Positions 23,556 to 35,880 of a stretch of DNA of 64,000 nt are shown here, piece after piece (position 1 is the stretch's first letter; the number at the start of each line of letters is the position of its first letter). Source of the DNA: Armigeres subalbatus. Its lineage: Eukaryota > Arthropoda > Insecta > Diptera > Culicidae. The notes under the pieces are model-generated. The model saw nothing but the letters and a program-made list of their open reading frames with translations, was not told where the DNA came from and did not search any database. The stretch spans positions 20,049,357-20,113,356 of the forward strand of contig NC_085140.1 of NCBI RefSeq assembly GCF_024139115.2, read 5' to 3'. The translations under genes were made by a program, and so were the position numbers.

Positions 23556-25991
23556 TTAAAAATTAACGTCCAAGTGGAAGACTAATGAGTTTACATCTAT
23601 AGCATCGTTACTAAAATTAACAAAGTTGATGTAATTTGTTAACATTTGTAGAATCTCCACTCGTTTACGTTTGTTCACCCCTGCCAGTGTAGGTATCGCC
23701 AACTCTTCGTAAAAGAATCTTCTCCATCCATTCATAAGCCCTGCTATTCTCTGCTGTAGGATCGTCCAAGCCGGGCCGACACGAGGACAAAAGCAACATT
23801 TGTGCTGGAGCGTTTCTTGTAAATGGTTCCCGCAATGGGTGCAGTTGTCGTCTGCTACTCTCTGCATTGTATGAAGCAGCTTCCGATGCGCGGTCATACC
23901 ACAAACAGGTAGAGTTGCGAACGGTGTATTGAAGACAGCTGTTTGTATCCAATGTTTTTCCACACGCGGGGCCAGTCGATCGTCGGACTATTTTGTTCCA
24001 CTTTAGGCCGTTCTGTTTGCTGCACAAAATGCTGGTGGATTTGATCGGCGGAGGGGTTTTGTTGGATTTGGTGAGGGATTTGGGATAAGCATGATAGGAT
24101 TGTTTTGATGTCGGGATGATCTATTGAAATTGCAGGGCGAGGATTAACGTGGAGAAGAAGGGATCTATAATAGGGAAGGGAGTCGATCTCTTTCAGATGT
24201 CTGTTCAAAGCCAGACTGCGACTTTTGAGGGCCGGGATGTGCAGATTTAAACCCCCGTGTTCCTGTTTCCGAGCCAGTTGCATCATCGGCACGCGGGCGA
24301 CAATACCCCTCCACAGGAACGTTCCCATCGTCGACGTTATCTTCGCTGTATGTACGTTCAGTGGAGGCAGCACCGATGAGAGGTACCATAATTTTGCTGT
24401 GCCGAAAGTGTTTAACATAATCACCTTCTGGTGTAACGTCAGAGCGCGAAAACCGTGAAGCCACATTTGTTATTCGCGAAGGTGATACCTAGAATTTTGA
24501 CGACGTTTACCGTTTGCAGCCACGGAATATCGATGATATTACCTTCGCAATACCCAACATCAATCGACATCGTTTTGCGCAAATTTAGTTTTGCGCCGGC
24601 TGTTGCACAGAAACGGTTAAATATTTCACGGATCATTCCTATCCGTGCCTCTGTTGTGACGATGACGCTGATGTCGTCCGCATATGCCACAAGCAAATCA
24701 TCCCCAAACGCTTGCTCTAGTCCAATGAGAATAGATAGAAGGTGAGGAAGAAGACGAAATGCAAGTGTATTAGTGGATGATGAAAAATGTAAACAGCAAA
24801 TAGTGACGTACATATTTGCACGGCTTCTTATGGGAGCTCGTTCGAATGTAGTAGTGAAAGCTTTTTCGCCATACACAAAAGGCACGCACACAATATATAG
24901 ATTTCCATACCTTAGTATTTATTTACATTGGCTCTAGTCTGCATATCAGTGGATGGAGATACAGTACAAAGAGATGCATCGACAACGGGTCCCCTTGCCG
25001 CACCGACCGTGCAATCTCCAACGATCGTGATCGGTGCCCATTGATAAGCAGTCGGGATGTGGCGACTGGCTATGCGCGCGAGAAGAGCGATGAGTTCCTC
25101 GTTGAACCCGAGCGACCGCATGGTGCCGAACAAGAACGAATGACGTACCCGATCGAAGGCGTTCTCCAGATCGAAACTGATGAGTTTACCGGTGCGACGG
25201 TGGTGACGAAGGCTGGCAATCCGGTCTTTGAGAGCGAGAGTAGCTTGAAAGATATTGCGTTCGGAGTTCGAACATTTCTGTCCGTCGCTCAGCACACGAT
25301 GGGCTCGCATGACGCGCTCTAGCCGGATTTTGAGGATACGAGAAAGCAACTTGTAATCGCTGTTGAGCAGCGATATGGGCCGGTATGCTCGGGCCTCACC
25401 TCCCTATTTCTTCACCTCCTTTCACCTCACCTTTCTTCACCTCCTTTTCTTCACCAGCACGATAATACCCTCCACGAAGGCATTGGGGAGATTGCCAGTG
25501 AGTGCTTCATTCAGCAGCAGGTTTAATTCGCGGTGAATTACGTCGAACATACGGAGATAAAATTCTCTTGGGATCCCGTCGGCACCGGGGGATCGTTTGG
25601 GTGCGCTTGCCCTGATAGCAGAGAGGATCTCTGCTGTTGTTATCTCCTCCATGCACGCTTCGTTCGACGGGTCGTCCGGAGGGATTACGCGCTCGCATGC
25701 AAAATCGTCCCCGTCGTTGTTATTGTCACCGTTTGCTGCTGCTTCTTCTGCATAGAGGCTCGAGAAGAAATCAAACAGCTTCATTTCTATCGCCTGAGGC
25801 TCGGCGACAAATTCGTTCTCTCCCGTCTGCAGCTGTGTAATTACGGTTTTCTTTCGTCGTCTTTCCCCCAGTTGGAAGATCGACATTGGTTCGCCGGCCA
25901 GATGCGTCTCGTTGATGCGCATAAACATGTGCGAGAAATTACGCTGCAGTGCCAACATTTCTCCTTTCAGCCGATTGATTGTAGTTATCAA
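23556..25991 (-). pseudogene. LINE reverse transcriptase and C-terminal region, frameshifted
   Basis: The minus strand shows, in several frames, RSPGADGIPREFYL (25555-25600), LISFDLENAFDRVRHSF (RT motif A, 25140-25190), a motif-B region near 25000 and LLVAYADDISVIVT (motif C, catalytic aspartates, 24650-24690). A cysteine-histidine end (HCGNHLQETLQHKCCFC, 23790-23850) follows. At least three frameshifts and a CT-rich interruption at 25395-25455 break the frame, so it cannot make active polymerase. Confidence 0.8.
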
Positions 25992-26139
25992 TTGTGGCTG
26001 CTGGTAGTAGCCGTCGTACGCTTGCCGTAACTGCGCATAAAGATGCTGGTGCGCATCGTGAAGTTCGTCAAAAACAGATCGAGATTTCCACTTAAAAACG
26101 ACTTAATTTTAGGCTTAGCATAAGACAGCCACCAAATCA

Positions 26140-26625
26140 TTAATGTTTCATGGTTTCTGCGTTGTCGAGTCTAGTAATGCCACTTATACTGGAACTCGGC
26201 AACGTTTTAATCGGTAAAGAGATGCGGTCGAAGGGCCCAGAAACCGCGCCCGGCTCATGTCCCAGTGGAGGGAAACATATTCTGACCGTAAGCGCTTTAT
26301 GGTCTGTGAAGCAGCAGACGTGTGTGAAGGCGGACTGCAGTTTGTCGCGTAGTCCCCGGCTTACGTAAATACGGTCGAGTCGAGACCGCGCGTTTCGATT
26401 GATGTACGTAAAGCCGGCATCTCGTGGGCACAGCATCTCCCACGCATCGTGCAGCTGCAGCTGCTGTACGGAGGTTTTAAGGGATGGACTAGTATTCGGG
26501 CTGGACGAATCGCACGCACGGAGCACGCAATTGAAATCGCCAGCGAGGATGACGTTTTCAGTGTGGTGGCGGAGATAATATGCCAGCGTGCCATTCGCGA
26601 ATACGAAAGTAATGCCTCTACTCAC
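26140..26625 (-). pseudogene. LINE endonuclease domain (APE-type)
   Basis: The minus frame carries NVILAGDFNCVL (the GDFN motif of the exonuclease-endonuclease-phosphatase fold), SRLDRIYVS and CFTDHKALTVRI (the SDH-type motif with T for S). This is the C-terminal two thirds of an apurinic endonuclease that nicks the target for retrotransposition. The frame ends at 26140 before the RT; the N-terminal part is missing. Confidence 0.75.
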
Positions 26626-26699
26626 TCTTATGGCAAAATCTCATTGCTATCTGTCAGACTGTGCGTGAAACATGGCCGCCAATCACCCATTCTTGTTCC

Positions 26700-27080
26700 T
26701 CCACAGTAAAATCCCATAAGGAACTGTCAGACTGTGCGTGAAGCATTTACCTTCGTAGTCGCGAATTGAAAAATCTTCTCTGGAAGGACGTGCACTTTCA
26801 CTTCCACACTTCCATCTTCCATAGTTATACGGAGCTTGTGCTTCTTCCCGCAATATCCACCTCATGCTTTTCGTCGTGTTCGTCCACGACTTTTAGTGCG
26901 AGCGCCAGGTCCTTCACCTTGATGAACGCACATTGTTCACCGCGGTGGCACTGAAATCTCACTACATCGTCTTTTTGCAGTCCTAGAACTGTGCGGCAAA
27001 AGCCATGCACCTTCTCGAAAGACGGCTTCACTGGAAAGCGCGAATAGTCTATTCGAAAAGTGTTTTCTCGCCTCATCGCG
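26700..27080 (-). pseudogene. LINE ORF1-like fragment
   Basis: The minus frame starting near 27076 reads FRIDYSRFPVKPSFEKVHGF, followed by a VVRFQCHR and KVVDEHDEKHEVDI block, resembling nucleic-acid-binding ORF1 products seen in Aedes LINEs. It breaks near 26830. A short direct repeat around CTGTCAGACTGTGCGTGAA (26655 and 26727) lies at the ORF1-ORF2 border, suggesting an internal rearrangement. Confidence 0.5.
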
Positions 27081-28740
27081 AAACACTAAAGCGCGCGACG
27101 CGGCACGGACAGATGAAAGATAAACCACCGGATTAAATCGCTTGACTTTTGGAGAGCGTAATCGAAAACACGTTTGCTCGTCTCAGAAGTTGAGCGGAAA
27201 CTGTTCACTTATTTGCCTGTTTTTCCAGATATTTCTTAAACTCGCAAAGGCTTTCTTGATCCGTGCGCCTATGTCGATCTTGTTACCGCCGTCTGACGCC
27301 ATTTAGCTACCAAGATATTGGAAGCTTTCAACATTCTCCACTGGTTGCCCGGCTACTGTAAAACTGGAAGGAGTCACCGTGTTTACATCCAACGATTTAG
27401 TTTTGTTGACGTTGATGACTGAACCTGCCGAGGAGGAGCGCTCGGCAAGGTCGTTGAGCTTACTTATTCGAAGTCGTTTAGGTGCTCCATGGTTATAGGC
27501 TGCCATAACAGCCCGCGGTTTGGTTCACGGTCAATCGCATCTACCAGAATCTCATCGATTACGATGAGGAACAGTAACGGTGATAGAATACATCCTTGCC
27601 TCACACCAGCTACGACCCGGATAGGGTCGGACAGGACCCCATTGTGCAGCACTCTACACGAAAAGGCCTCGTACTGTGCTTCGATGAGGCCAATGATTTT
27701 CTCAGGTTCCCCTTGCGTCTCAGGGCGCCCCACATATTCTCGTGATTAAGACGGTCGAAAGCTTTTTCGTAGTCAATGAATAAAAAGTAAAGGGACTCTT
27801 GGAATTCGTTGAACTGCTCCAGAATGATGCGGAGCGTGACAATATGGTCCACACGATCTGGATCTTCCGGCACGACAATATGGATCTTCCGGCACGGAAT
27901 CCGGCTTGCTGCCGCCGGTGAGTCGCATCGATCTTCTCCTGAATCCGGGCTAGGATAATTTTGCACAGAACTTTGAGAGCGGTACACAGCAACATAATGC
28001 CTCGCCAATTATCGCATACAGTCAGGTCACCTTTTTCGGGCACCTTCACTAAGATACCTTGCATCTAGTCAACCGGGAAAGTTGCGGTTTCCCAGATATT
28101 ACGAAATAAACGAAGCAGTAGTTGAGCGGATGTCATGGGGTCAGCTTTGAGCATCTCGGCTGATATGCGGTCGATCCCTGGGGCTTTATTCAATTTCATG
28201 CTTTGGATGGCTGTTTGAATCTCTAGCAGTGATGGAGCTTCGGTATTGACGCGTGTTATACGTCGGATCCTAGGCAGATCATGCCGAGGTGGTGATGGTC
28301 TGGCTGGCACTTGAAAAAGTTGTTCGAACCAGCGTTTTAGCTGGTCAGTTGGGTCGATTAATAACTGATCATTCGCGTCTTTCACAGGCATCGTTGCATT
28401 CATCTTCGCCCGCTTAAGCGTCGTGAGATATCGTAGAGAAGGCGAATGTCCAGAAGGCGAATGTTGCGGCGGCTATCTCTCCTTCGTCGGCCAGAGAGTC
28501 TGCCCACGCTCGCTTGTCCCGTCGACATGAGCGTTTTACTTCCTCCTCAAGAGCCGCGTATCGTTGACGGGCTAAGACTTTGGCTCCTCTGGTTCTTGAT
28601 CGCTCTATCGCGGCTTTGGCTTCTCTTCGCTCCTCTATCTTCCTCCAGGTCTCATCGATGATCCATTGTTTTCTCTGGGTGCGCAGTTCGAGTCCCTTTA
28701 CTTGGTACTTATTGACTACGAAAAAGCTTTTGACCGGTAA

Positions 28741-30600
28741 ATTCTTCTCCGACATCACGAATCCGACAATTGAATCCGACCACTACCTCGTTGCAGTATG
28801 CCTGCGCTCAAAACTCTCGACGGTGTACAACACGCGTCGAAGTCGGACGCCGCGGCTTAACATTGGGCGGCTACAAGACGGTAGACTAGCCCAAGAATAC
28901 GCGCAGCAGCTTGAAGTGGCACTCCCAACGGAAGAGCAGCTAGGCGCAGCGTCTCTTGAAGATGGCTGGAGAGATATTCGATCCGCCATTGGTAGCACCG
29001 CAACCGCTGCACTTGGCACGGTGCCCCCGGATCAGAGAAACGACTGGTATGACGGCGAATGTGAGCAGTTAGTGGAAGAGAAGAATGCAGCATGGGCGAG
29101 ATTGCTGCAACACCGCACGAGTGCGAACGAGGCACGATATAAACAGGCGCGGAACAGACAAAACTCGATTTTCCGGAGGAAAAAGCGCCAGCAGGAAGAT
29201 CGAGACCGTGAAGAAACGGAGCAACTGTACCGCGCTAATAACACACGAAAGTTCTATGAGAAGTTAAACCGTTCACGTAAGGGCCACGTGCCACAGCCCG
29301 ATATGTGTAAGGACATAAACGGGAACCTTCTTACGAACGAGCGTGAGGTGATCCAAAGGTGGCGGCAGTACGAAGAAGAGCACCTGAATGGCGATGTAGC
29401 AGACGAAGATGGCTGTATGGTGATGGACCTGGGGGAACGCGCGCAGGACATAATTCTACCGGCTCCGGATCTCTAGGAAATCCAGGAGGACTTTGGCCGG
29501 CTGAAGAACAACAAAGCCCCTGGGGTTGACCAACTACCAGGAGAGCTATTTAAACACGGTGGTGAGGCACTGGCTAGAGCGCTGCACTGGGTCATTACCA
29601 AGATCTGGGAGGAAGAAGTTTTGCCGCAGGAGTGGATGGAAGGTGTAGTGTGTCCCATCTACAAAAAGGGCGATACGCTGGACTGTAGCAACTACTGCGC
29701 AATCACATTGCTGAACGCTGCCTACAAGGTACTCTCCCAAATTTTATGCCGTCGACTAGCACCAGGCGGGTTTTATGGGTGTTCGCGGGTGTTCGCCATT
29801 CGCCAAGTACTGCAGAAATGCCGCAAATACAACGTGCCCACACATCATCTATTCATCGACTTCAAAGCCGCATATGATACAATCGATCGGGACCAGCTTC
29901 TTCTTCTTCTCCTTCTTCTTATTGGCATTACATCCCCTCACTGGGACAGAGCCGCCTCACAGCTTAGTGTTCATTGAGCACTTCCACAGTTATTAACTGC
30001 GAGGTTTCTAAGCCAAGTTACCATTTTTGCATTCGTATATCATGAGGCTAGCACGATGATACTTTATGCCCAGGGAGGACGAGACAATTTCCAATCCGAA
30101 AATTGCCTAGACCGGCAGCGGGAATCGAACCCAGCCACCCTCAGCATGGTCTTGCTTTGTAGCCGCGCGTCATACCGCACGACTAAGGAGGGCCCCATCG
30201 GGACCAGCTATGGCAGCTAATGCACGAAAACGGTTTTCCAGATAAACTGACACGGTTGATCAAAGCGACGATGGATCGGGTGATGTGCGTAGTTCGAGTT
30301 TCAGGGGCATTCTCGAGTCCCACAGAGGATTACGGCAAGGTGATGGTCTTTCGTGTCTACTATTTAACATAGCTTTGAAAAGGGGTAATACGAAGAGCAG
30401 GGATTAATACGAGTGGTGCAATTTTCAATAAGTCCGTCCAGCTATTTGGCTTCGCCGACGACATAGATATTATGGCACGTAACTTTGAGAAGATGGAGGA
30501 AGCCTACATCAGACTGAAGAGGGAAGCTAAGCGGATCGGACTAGTCATCAACACGTCGAAGACGAAGTACATGATAGTCAGGGTTGGGAAAAATCAAATT
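28741..30600 (+). mobile_element. RTE-clade LINE (copy 2), 5' truncated, holds a SINE
   Basis: A plus-strand element starts head-to-head with RTE copy 1. It begins inside the endonuclease C-terminus (PTIESDHYLVAVCLRS) and continues through a long basic linker (28800-29475) with a stop at 29474. The fingers region reads LKNNKAPGVDQLPGELFKHG (29505-29555) and the palm start HHLFIDFKAAYDTIDRDQL. After the Feilai insertion it resumes and reaches LFGFADDIDIMARNFEKM (30450-30490, intact catalytic aspartates) and GLVINTSKTKYM. It fades at about 30600, so the C-terminus is lost. Confidence 0.8.
29899..30196 (-). mobile_element. Feilai-type tRNA-derived SINE
   Basis: A 298-bp element on the minus strand is bounded by a 13-bp direct repeat ATCGGGACCAGCT (29886-29898 and 30197-30209). 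The tRNA-like head GGGCCCTCCTTAGTCGTGCG is at 30177-30196 and a B box GGTTCGATTCCCGC near 30120. The body includes ATGATATACGAATGCAAAAA, and the tail is (GAA)n (CTT repeats at 29899). It matches the copy at 56175-56900. Inserted into RTE copy 2. Confidence 0.88.
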
Positions 30601-31181
30601 TTCGAAAAATCGAGAATGATCAAACTCACCGGCGATTTTACTTTTAAATTATCAAGTGATTAAAACTCGCCAGCGATAAAGAATCGTTTGAAAATCGGAT
30701 CTTGATTTGAAGCATTTACCGTTACATTTTGAACTCTTTTTCCTTACTAGCATGAAGCTATGACGCCAAATAGAGAGGTGGAGTTAATGTTAGTCAAACT
30801 GCTTGACCGTGTGTACGTTCCATTAGAGAGTTCATCCCACGTCGTTTCGCTGCTTTTGGCTGTGGTTTCGTGCTTGTGTTGGTCAACGATGACAATAGTG
30901 GTGGTGGACGGACGTTTGACAGCGCAGATGTCAGTGATACGTTAGAGGGGTAACGGATAGGAATAGGGATGGGCAAGAGGTTTTTCCGATTTTTTTATTT
31001 TCGATATTTGTTTAATATTTATGTATTTCATTTTATTTCAATTCCATTAGATTTAAGTTCAATCCTAGTTGTAAACTTTTATATTACATAGCATTTATAA
31101 AAAGAAGTTTTTATGTAAATAGTAAGTAGGATTTTATGGATCATTAAATAAATATAATATGTACAGTAAATTTAGGTAAAT
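30601..31181. other. Noncoding interval, nothing recognised
   Basis: No conserved frame or RNA feature seen. Confidence 0.4.
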
Positions 31182-32939
31182 TGTAGCCTGACCTGGCGAG
31201 GCTACCTAACTAGGGGGCGTTTTTAAATGATTTAAGAACAAATGGCTTATGCGCCACCTCCGGAGAGGACCACTTGTCGTTTCCGTGCCCGGCAAACTCA
31301 AACCTCAGGGCGAGTTCAGTTTATCAAATTACCGCAAATCCTAGAAGATGCCAAATGTTTTCAGATACTCGTGTCGCTACCTGGGGACCAACTCAAAACG
31401 TAATGAAGAACCCAATTACCTACCAATACCGAATGCACTTAAGCGATCAATTTCATCATTGGACAAGTTCTTTCCTACCACAATTACCCGCACGCTTCAG
31501 GACAAGAATGGAGGACTGAGAATCCCAAGCAGTCCGACTTGGAGTATACAACAACAATACAACAAACTAAATCAACAAAACGAACGAAACGTGACATCCG
31601 TCTAACAAACAGTGCACTCAAAATAAGACTTCATAGGCTCAATTTACAAAAACTAAATCTAGAGAAACGCAAAACTTTCGCATAACATTTATTCACAAAT
31701 TATTTATATTCGGGTACCCACTTCTCTCTACATACTTTCCATTTCTTCTTCTTCCTCCCTTTACTATTTCCTAACTGTGCGGATTTTTCTAGCTTCCAAC
31801 TGTCTTTTCAAAAAAACACTTTCCCCAAAGCTTCACTAACCTGATACAATTGTAGCGCTTACTTACAGTTGTTGTGTCTTGCTACCGACTTCTACTTGAT
31901 CGGGGTAAACCCTTCTTCGCGTCGCGTCTGCGACGCCTGTTCACCCAATGAACAAAGGCGCACCGAATGAATGGCTCGATGGTCCAAATCAAAAAGGTAC
32001 CGTCGTCGGTACGATGAATTTTCTTTGAGGGTGGGAAAATCGCTCTTCCGGAGTACGATAGAACGGCGCAACTCCCTTCTAACTCCGGCCGGCAGTTAGG
32101 GATCCTTCGATGGCACGTGGGATCAGAAGTGTGGCAAAGGCGTAATGGGCGCGGTGTGGCGAGCGGGAGGCGGGCTGGTGCAGCAACGGTCGACGATCGG
32201 CTACACACTTGGGTGAGCTTGATACGGGGGAAAGCGATAAAGGAATCTCCTACCTTTTTTTTTCTATTTCATATCACGCACAATACCGCACAGATGGCTT
32301 TTTTATTGCCCTAGCTTTTGCACTGCCTATCGGGAGGGAAAATTCTTATAATTAATACACTGATTATAGACACATCTCACATTTATCTACCTCGGAAACA
32401 CACCGCGAAACTAATAGAAGAAACTTCACACTCCTGCCTCTTCGACGGGTCAGATCAAAGTGGACGAGACCGAACTTGAGATTCCTCAGATAGGTCGCAA
32501 TCTTAGATTAGGCATTCGTACCGGAAATCGAGAGACGATCTTTTCAGTAATCGGTTCTCGATTACCCTTTGAGTTGATCAGTGGTTTTGTCCTTTTCCCT
32601 CTCCAACATTTGGCATCTAGCTAACTCAGTTCAATTCCTACTCCGATTTCTTTTATTAATAATCTAACGACAAGTGGTCCTGATGGGAGATCTTACTCAA
32701 TCCCAACGGTTCCAAGCGCATGTTTCGCGAGATCATAACTCAGCGCGCCAAGTGAGTGAACGATAAATTCTGGCGGTGAACTTTCTTGCAGGAAGTGACT
32801 TGGGTTCATTTATTGCATGCGAGCTTGTGAGATTATTCTACTGTTGGTTCCCTATATTTGATGCATTTAATATTTATTTTCTTATAGGAATATATAAACG
32901 TAAAACATTAAACTTAATTCGGAAAACCGCTACGCTACA
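31182..32939. mobile_element. Probable solo LTR, 1.76 kb
   Basis: Begins TGTAGC and ends GCTACA, giving the TG...CA ends and short inverted termini of an LTR. AAAT is repeated on both sides (31178-31181 and 32940-32943), a 4-bp duplication as in Gypsy-like elements. No gag or pol is present inside; short frames (31274-31605, 31882-32208) have no known domain. The boundaries are inferred from the ends alone, so another kind of element is possible. Confidence 0.4.
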
Positions 32940-34251
32940 AAATTTCTAATGTAAGCAATTTGGCAGGTTACAGTTTGGCTGATTTTTTTCCAAAGCATCA
33001 GGGCATCGAAATTAAAAAAAGGTTTTCCCATACTAATTTGAGCCACCTAATGTACAAATGCGCTTTTTTGTAAGTAATGTGATGAAATGAAAGTAATGAA
33101 AGCGTCCTATATTTCTGCGTCTTTTCTTATATTTCTAATAGAAGTGTGAAAGCTTTTGAAAATATGAAAAAATATAAACAAAATACCCAACAAACACTGA
33201 TAGCTGATGAAGGGTATATTTCATTCAAAAAAGGCTTCTCCAGCTGAAAAACTAGCTTGATCATTTTTAATTAAATGGTGGAATTAACAATTGACACTTT
33301 TTGCAAATATCTGCAGCAACATTTCAAAAGGGCAAAACTGCTTTTCTAAACAAAAGCTTCTCACGTTGCTGGTGGATTAATTTGAGCCTACCCACGCAAT
33401 CATACGCCATTTAATGAAAGAAGAGGATTCGCTGCTTCGATCAGTGGTGTTGGACTACGAATGTTGTGGATTCGAATAAATGTTTGCAGCATCTCCCTCC
33501 TACGTGCCCCTTTGATTCTGCCACGGACGACAACTTGCGTCGGTGAATCGAATTCGTCCAGGCTTAACCTTCCCTTGTATAGAATTTTGGTCCTGGGAGA
33601 AACCGAATAGTTTCCAATAATGTAGCTTCCGAATTACTAACAGCAACCACTCAATAGTTCGACGCGCGCCTTTGATACTGCTGCCGAAGTAGAATTTCTG
33701 CTGTCTCCAAGCGATGAAGATTTGCACTTCTATAAAATTGAGGTTTTGAAAGGACAGATTTATTTTCAATAATGCGCTTTCTCAATTAACTGCAACAAAA
33801 CCAGTTCCAGAACCATGCGAGAAAATTTCACTGGAGGACCGCTGACGCCGACGATAGCCACTCAGCAGTTTGTCGCTAAACCGCATACAAAAAAAGCGAC
33901 GTTAGACTGGCATTTTCATCTGTCGCTAAACGGCTTCAGATACAGAAACCACCGCCATCGATGCTGGAACGTTCAAAATCTTACATTATTTCGTAATGGT
34001 CCCTTATTTTGGATTCAGATTTGACACCCAGTACAGTCAATCGGACTTCGTTAAGTGTTTGACCAGACGGTCAAAGTTAGACTTTTTTGAAACACGAAAA
34101 TTACAGGAAAATTTCTGTCAAATGTTTTTTTTTAATCAGTTTATTTGGTAAGCTCAGTCGTGTGTGACACTTTGCGGAGCCGCAATTGTCAAGTTTGATA
34201 TTTTTATATGGTATGTCATCTTATCTTAACTAACTTGGTAGGGGACATAGA
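32940..34251. other. Intergenic, no recognised gene
   Basis: AT-rich sequence. Short frames at 33500-33769 (-) and 33815-34024 (+) lack any domain or splice context that I can recognise. Confidence 0.4.
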
Positions 34252-34887
34252 CCATAATACTCGTGGCGACTCAAGCTTGAGCTTGAGCTTGAGCTTGATT
34301 GACTGCTCGTAGTTGCTACTCCATTATGACCAGATCAGCTGTTCTTGCACAGGGAACCAACAGATGTTTGCTTGGGACTAGCACACATCTTCAATGTACA
34401 AGAACTGGTGATCTCATTTGTTAGGCCATACTGGCGCCTGCCACGTCAGAATACAAGTCAATGTAGGCTTGATGATGATGCAATCACTCGCCCACTGCAA
34501 GCCGAATATACCTCTGCACTTGCCACGAGTTCATGCGGAATTTGTTGGAATTTTTGGATTAGGTTCGAGAGGCAGAGGTCCGTCTTGGTTAACGGGCTGC
34601 CAATGTGATAGATAGGAGAAGGTAGCTGATGGGATTTCTAATTGGATGTAGGAAACGAGCTCTATAGTTCATTTCCAATTCTAGCAGATTACTGTTAGAA
34701 TACTCAAGTTGAAGGTAGAGGAATAAAATGGAAACGGTATGAAAGTCCATTTCCAGTTCTAGCGATTGCTAACATGAGAAATATAGAGGAAGATACAAAG
34801 TAGGAGAATGGAACGGACCTGGGATTGAACCCACGACCTCCTGCGTATGAGGCAGAAGCAGTAGCCATATGACTACCAAGCCCGCTT

Positions 34888-35251
34888 CGAAACAAGAGAG
34901 ATCACGCACAGAACTGATTAATTTGATTACCGGCCGCGCAGTGCAGAACACAATAATTCGTTCGACCGCGCGATCGTTCTGCGGTCCGAAACAAGAGAGA
35001 TCACGCACAGAACTGATTAATTTTATTACCGGCCGCGCAATGCAAAACACAATAATTCGTCCGACCGCGCGATCGTTCTGCGGTCCGAAACAAGAGAGAT
35101 CACGCACAGAACTGATTAATTTTATTACCGGCCGCGCAATGCAGATTACAATAATTCGTCCGACCGCGCGATCGTTCTGCTGTCCGAAACAAGAGAGATC
35201 ACGCACAGAACTGATTAATTTTATTACCGGCCGCGCAATGCAGAACACAAT
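34888..35251. repeat. 99-bp tandem repeat array
   Basis: Units starting CGAAACAAGAGAGATCACGC lie at 34888, 34987, 35086 and 35185, exactly 99 bp apart. The last is cut by the BEL insertion and continues at 42459. Units are nearly identical and end with CGATCGTTCTGCGGTC. 99 is divisible by three, which explains open frames on both strands across the array; these are not genes. Confidence 0.95.
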
Positions 35252-35880
35252 TGTTAGCGGGGAGTATGAAGGGGAACTAGACACCGGGTTCTCAGCAGGA
35301 CCAAACACGCTAGGTAGATTGTGGTACAGCTTTAAACTGTAAATATATTTTAGTTAGCGGAAGTTCTAGATTACATATTTGATAGCTTACACTTTCGGTA
35401 TTCGTACTTTGCAGACTATCCTCTACTCAACCCGATTCAGTTCACGAGTATCCTAGCTATAAACAGGGAAATCATTAGATTGTAGTCTAGTTTGCATGTT
35501 AGATTAAGTTACTTTTAGGCAGAAACTATATTTTTAACCACACGCTAGATTATAGGTTTTAACCTCTTTAGTAAGCTGCAATAGTAATCTTAATTAGCTT
35601 TATATAATTTTAGGTTTGCATTATAATTCTCACATCTTTCTGCTTTGCTTCCAATTCATCAACGAATTCACAAATAGTTTTAGGTATTTACTTATGGGTT
35701 TAGGTAGAATATATAATTTAGATTTTAGAGAAACGATTAGCCACTTTGCTTGCGATTCACATGCCAATTTTTCCCTTATCTCCTCTGTTGTCTTCTGCTC
35801 CTTTTGACAGGCCATGTGCCAGGTTCAGTTCAGATGACACCTGTGACGGATTACTTCGAGCAGTGTAGCCAGCGGCAACA
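35252..35880 (-). repeat. 3' LTR of the BEL/Pao element
   Basis: On the plus strand it starts TGTTAGCGGGGAGTATGAAG and ends AGCCAGCGGCAACA. It pairs with 41836-42458. Confidence 0.92.

Larger units (their letters stand above)
23488..27195 (-). mobile_element. APE-type non-LTR retrotransposon inserted in RTE copy 1
   Basis: A minus-strand element has its 3' poly(A) (T tract at 23488-23504) and its 5' end near 27195. It interrupts the RTE frame exactly between a segment ending in RQISEQ and one resuming TKIRIF, with CACTT-like flanks on each side as a possible target duplication. From 5' to 3' it encodes a gag-like ORF1 piece, an apurinic endonuclease, a reverse transcriptase and a C-terminal cysteine-rich end. 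The clade is not assigned; it is not RTE. Confidence 0.8.
23090..28740 (-). mobile_element. RTE-clade LINE (copy 1), split by another LINE
   Basis: Minus-strand fragments of an RTE-type reverse transcriptase lie in the order 28740 to 27196, then 23486 to 23090. Recognisable parts are the basic linker (QRKQWIIDETWRKIEERREA, 28500-28680), SMKLNKAPGIDRISAEML (28140-28210), the palm motif LFIDYEKAFDRLNHENMWG (27725-27790), GVRQGCILSPLLFLIVIDEI (27555-27620) and YKQAVDWNPAGHR-type C-terminal residues (23240-23320). It ends in (AAGT)n (plus strand TTACTTACTTAC, 23095), the microsatellite tail typical of RTE elements. Several frameshifts make it inactive. It is 5' truncated next to RTE copy 2. Confidence 0.8.

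Noticed and set aside
34813..34885. Functional tRNA(Met) gene
   Set aside because: The D arm and a CAT anticodon loop are present, but the T arm is imperfect, a SINE body and tail follow, and the same sequence recurs at 53823 and 57533.
34888..35251. 99-bp array as a CRISPR array
   Set aside because: Units are near-identical end to end with no alternating unique spacers, and the genome is eukaryotic.
34769..35342. Reading frames of 157-179 codons across the 99-bp array
   Set aside because: They are by-products of a 99-bp period divisible by three, repeated at 57480-57953.
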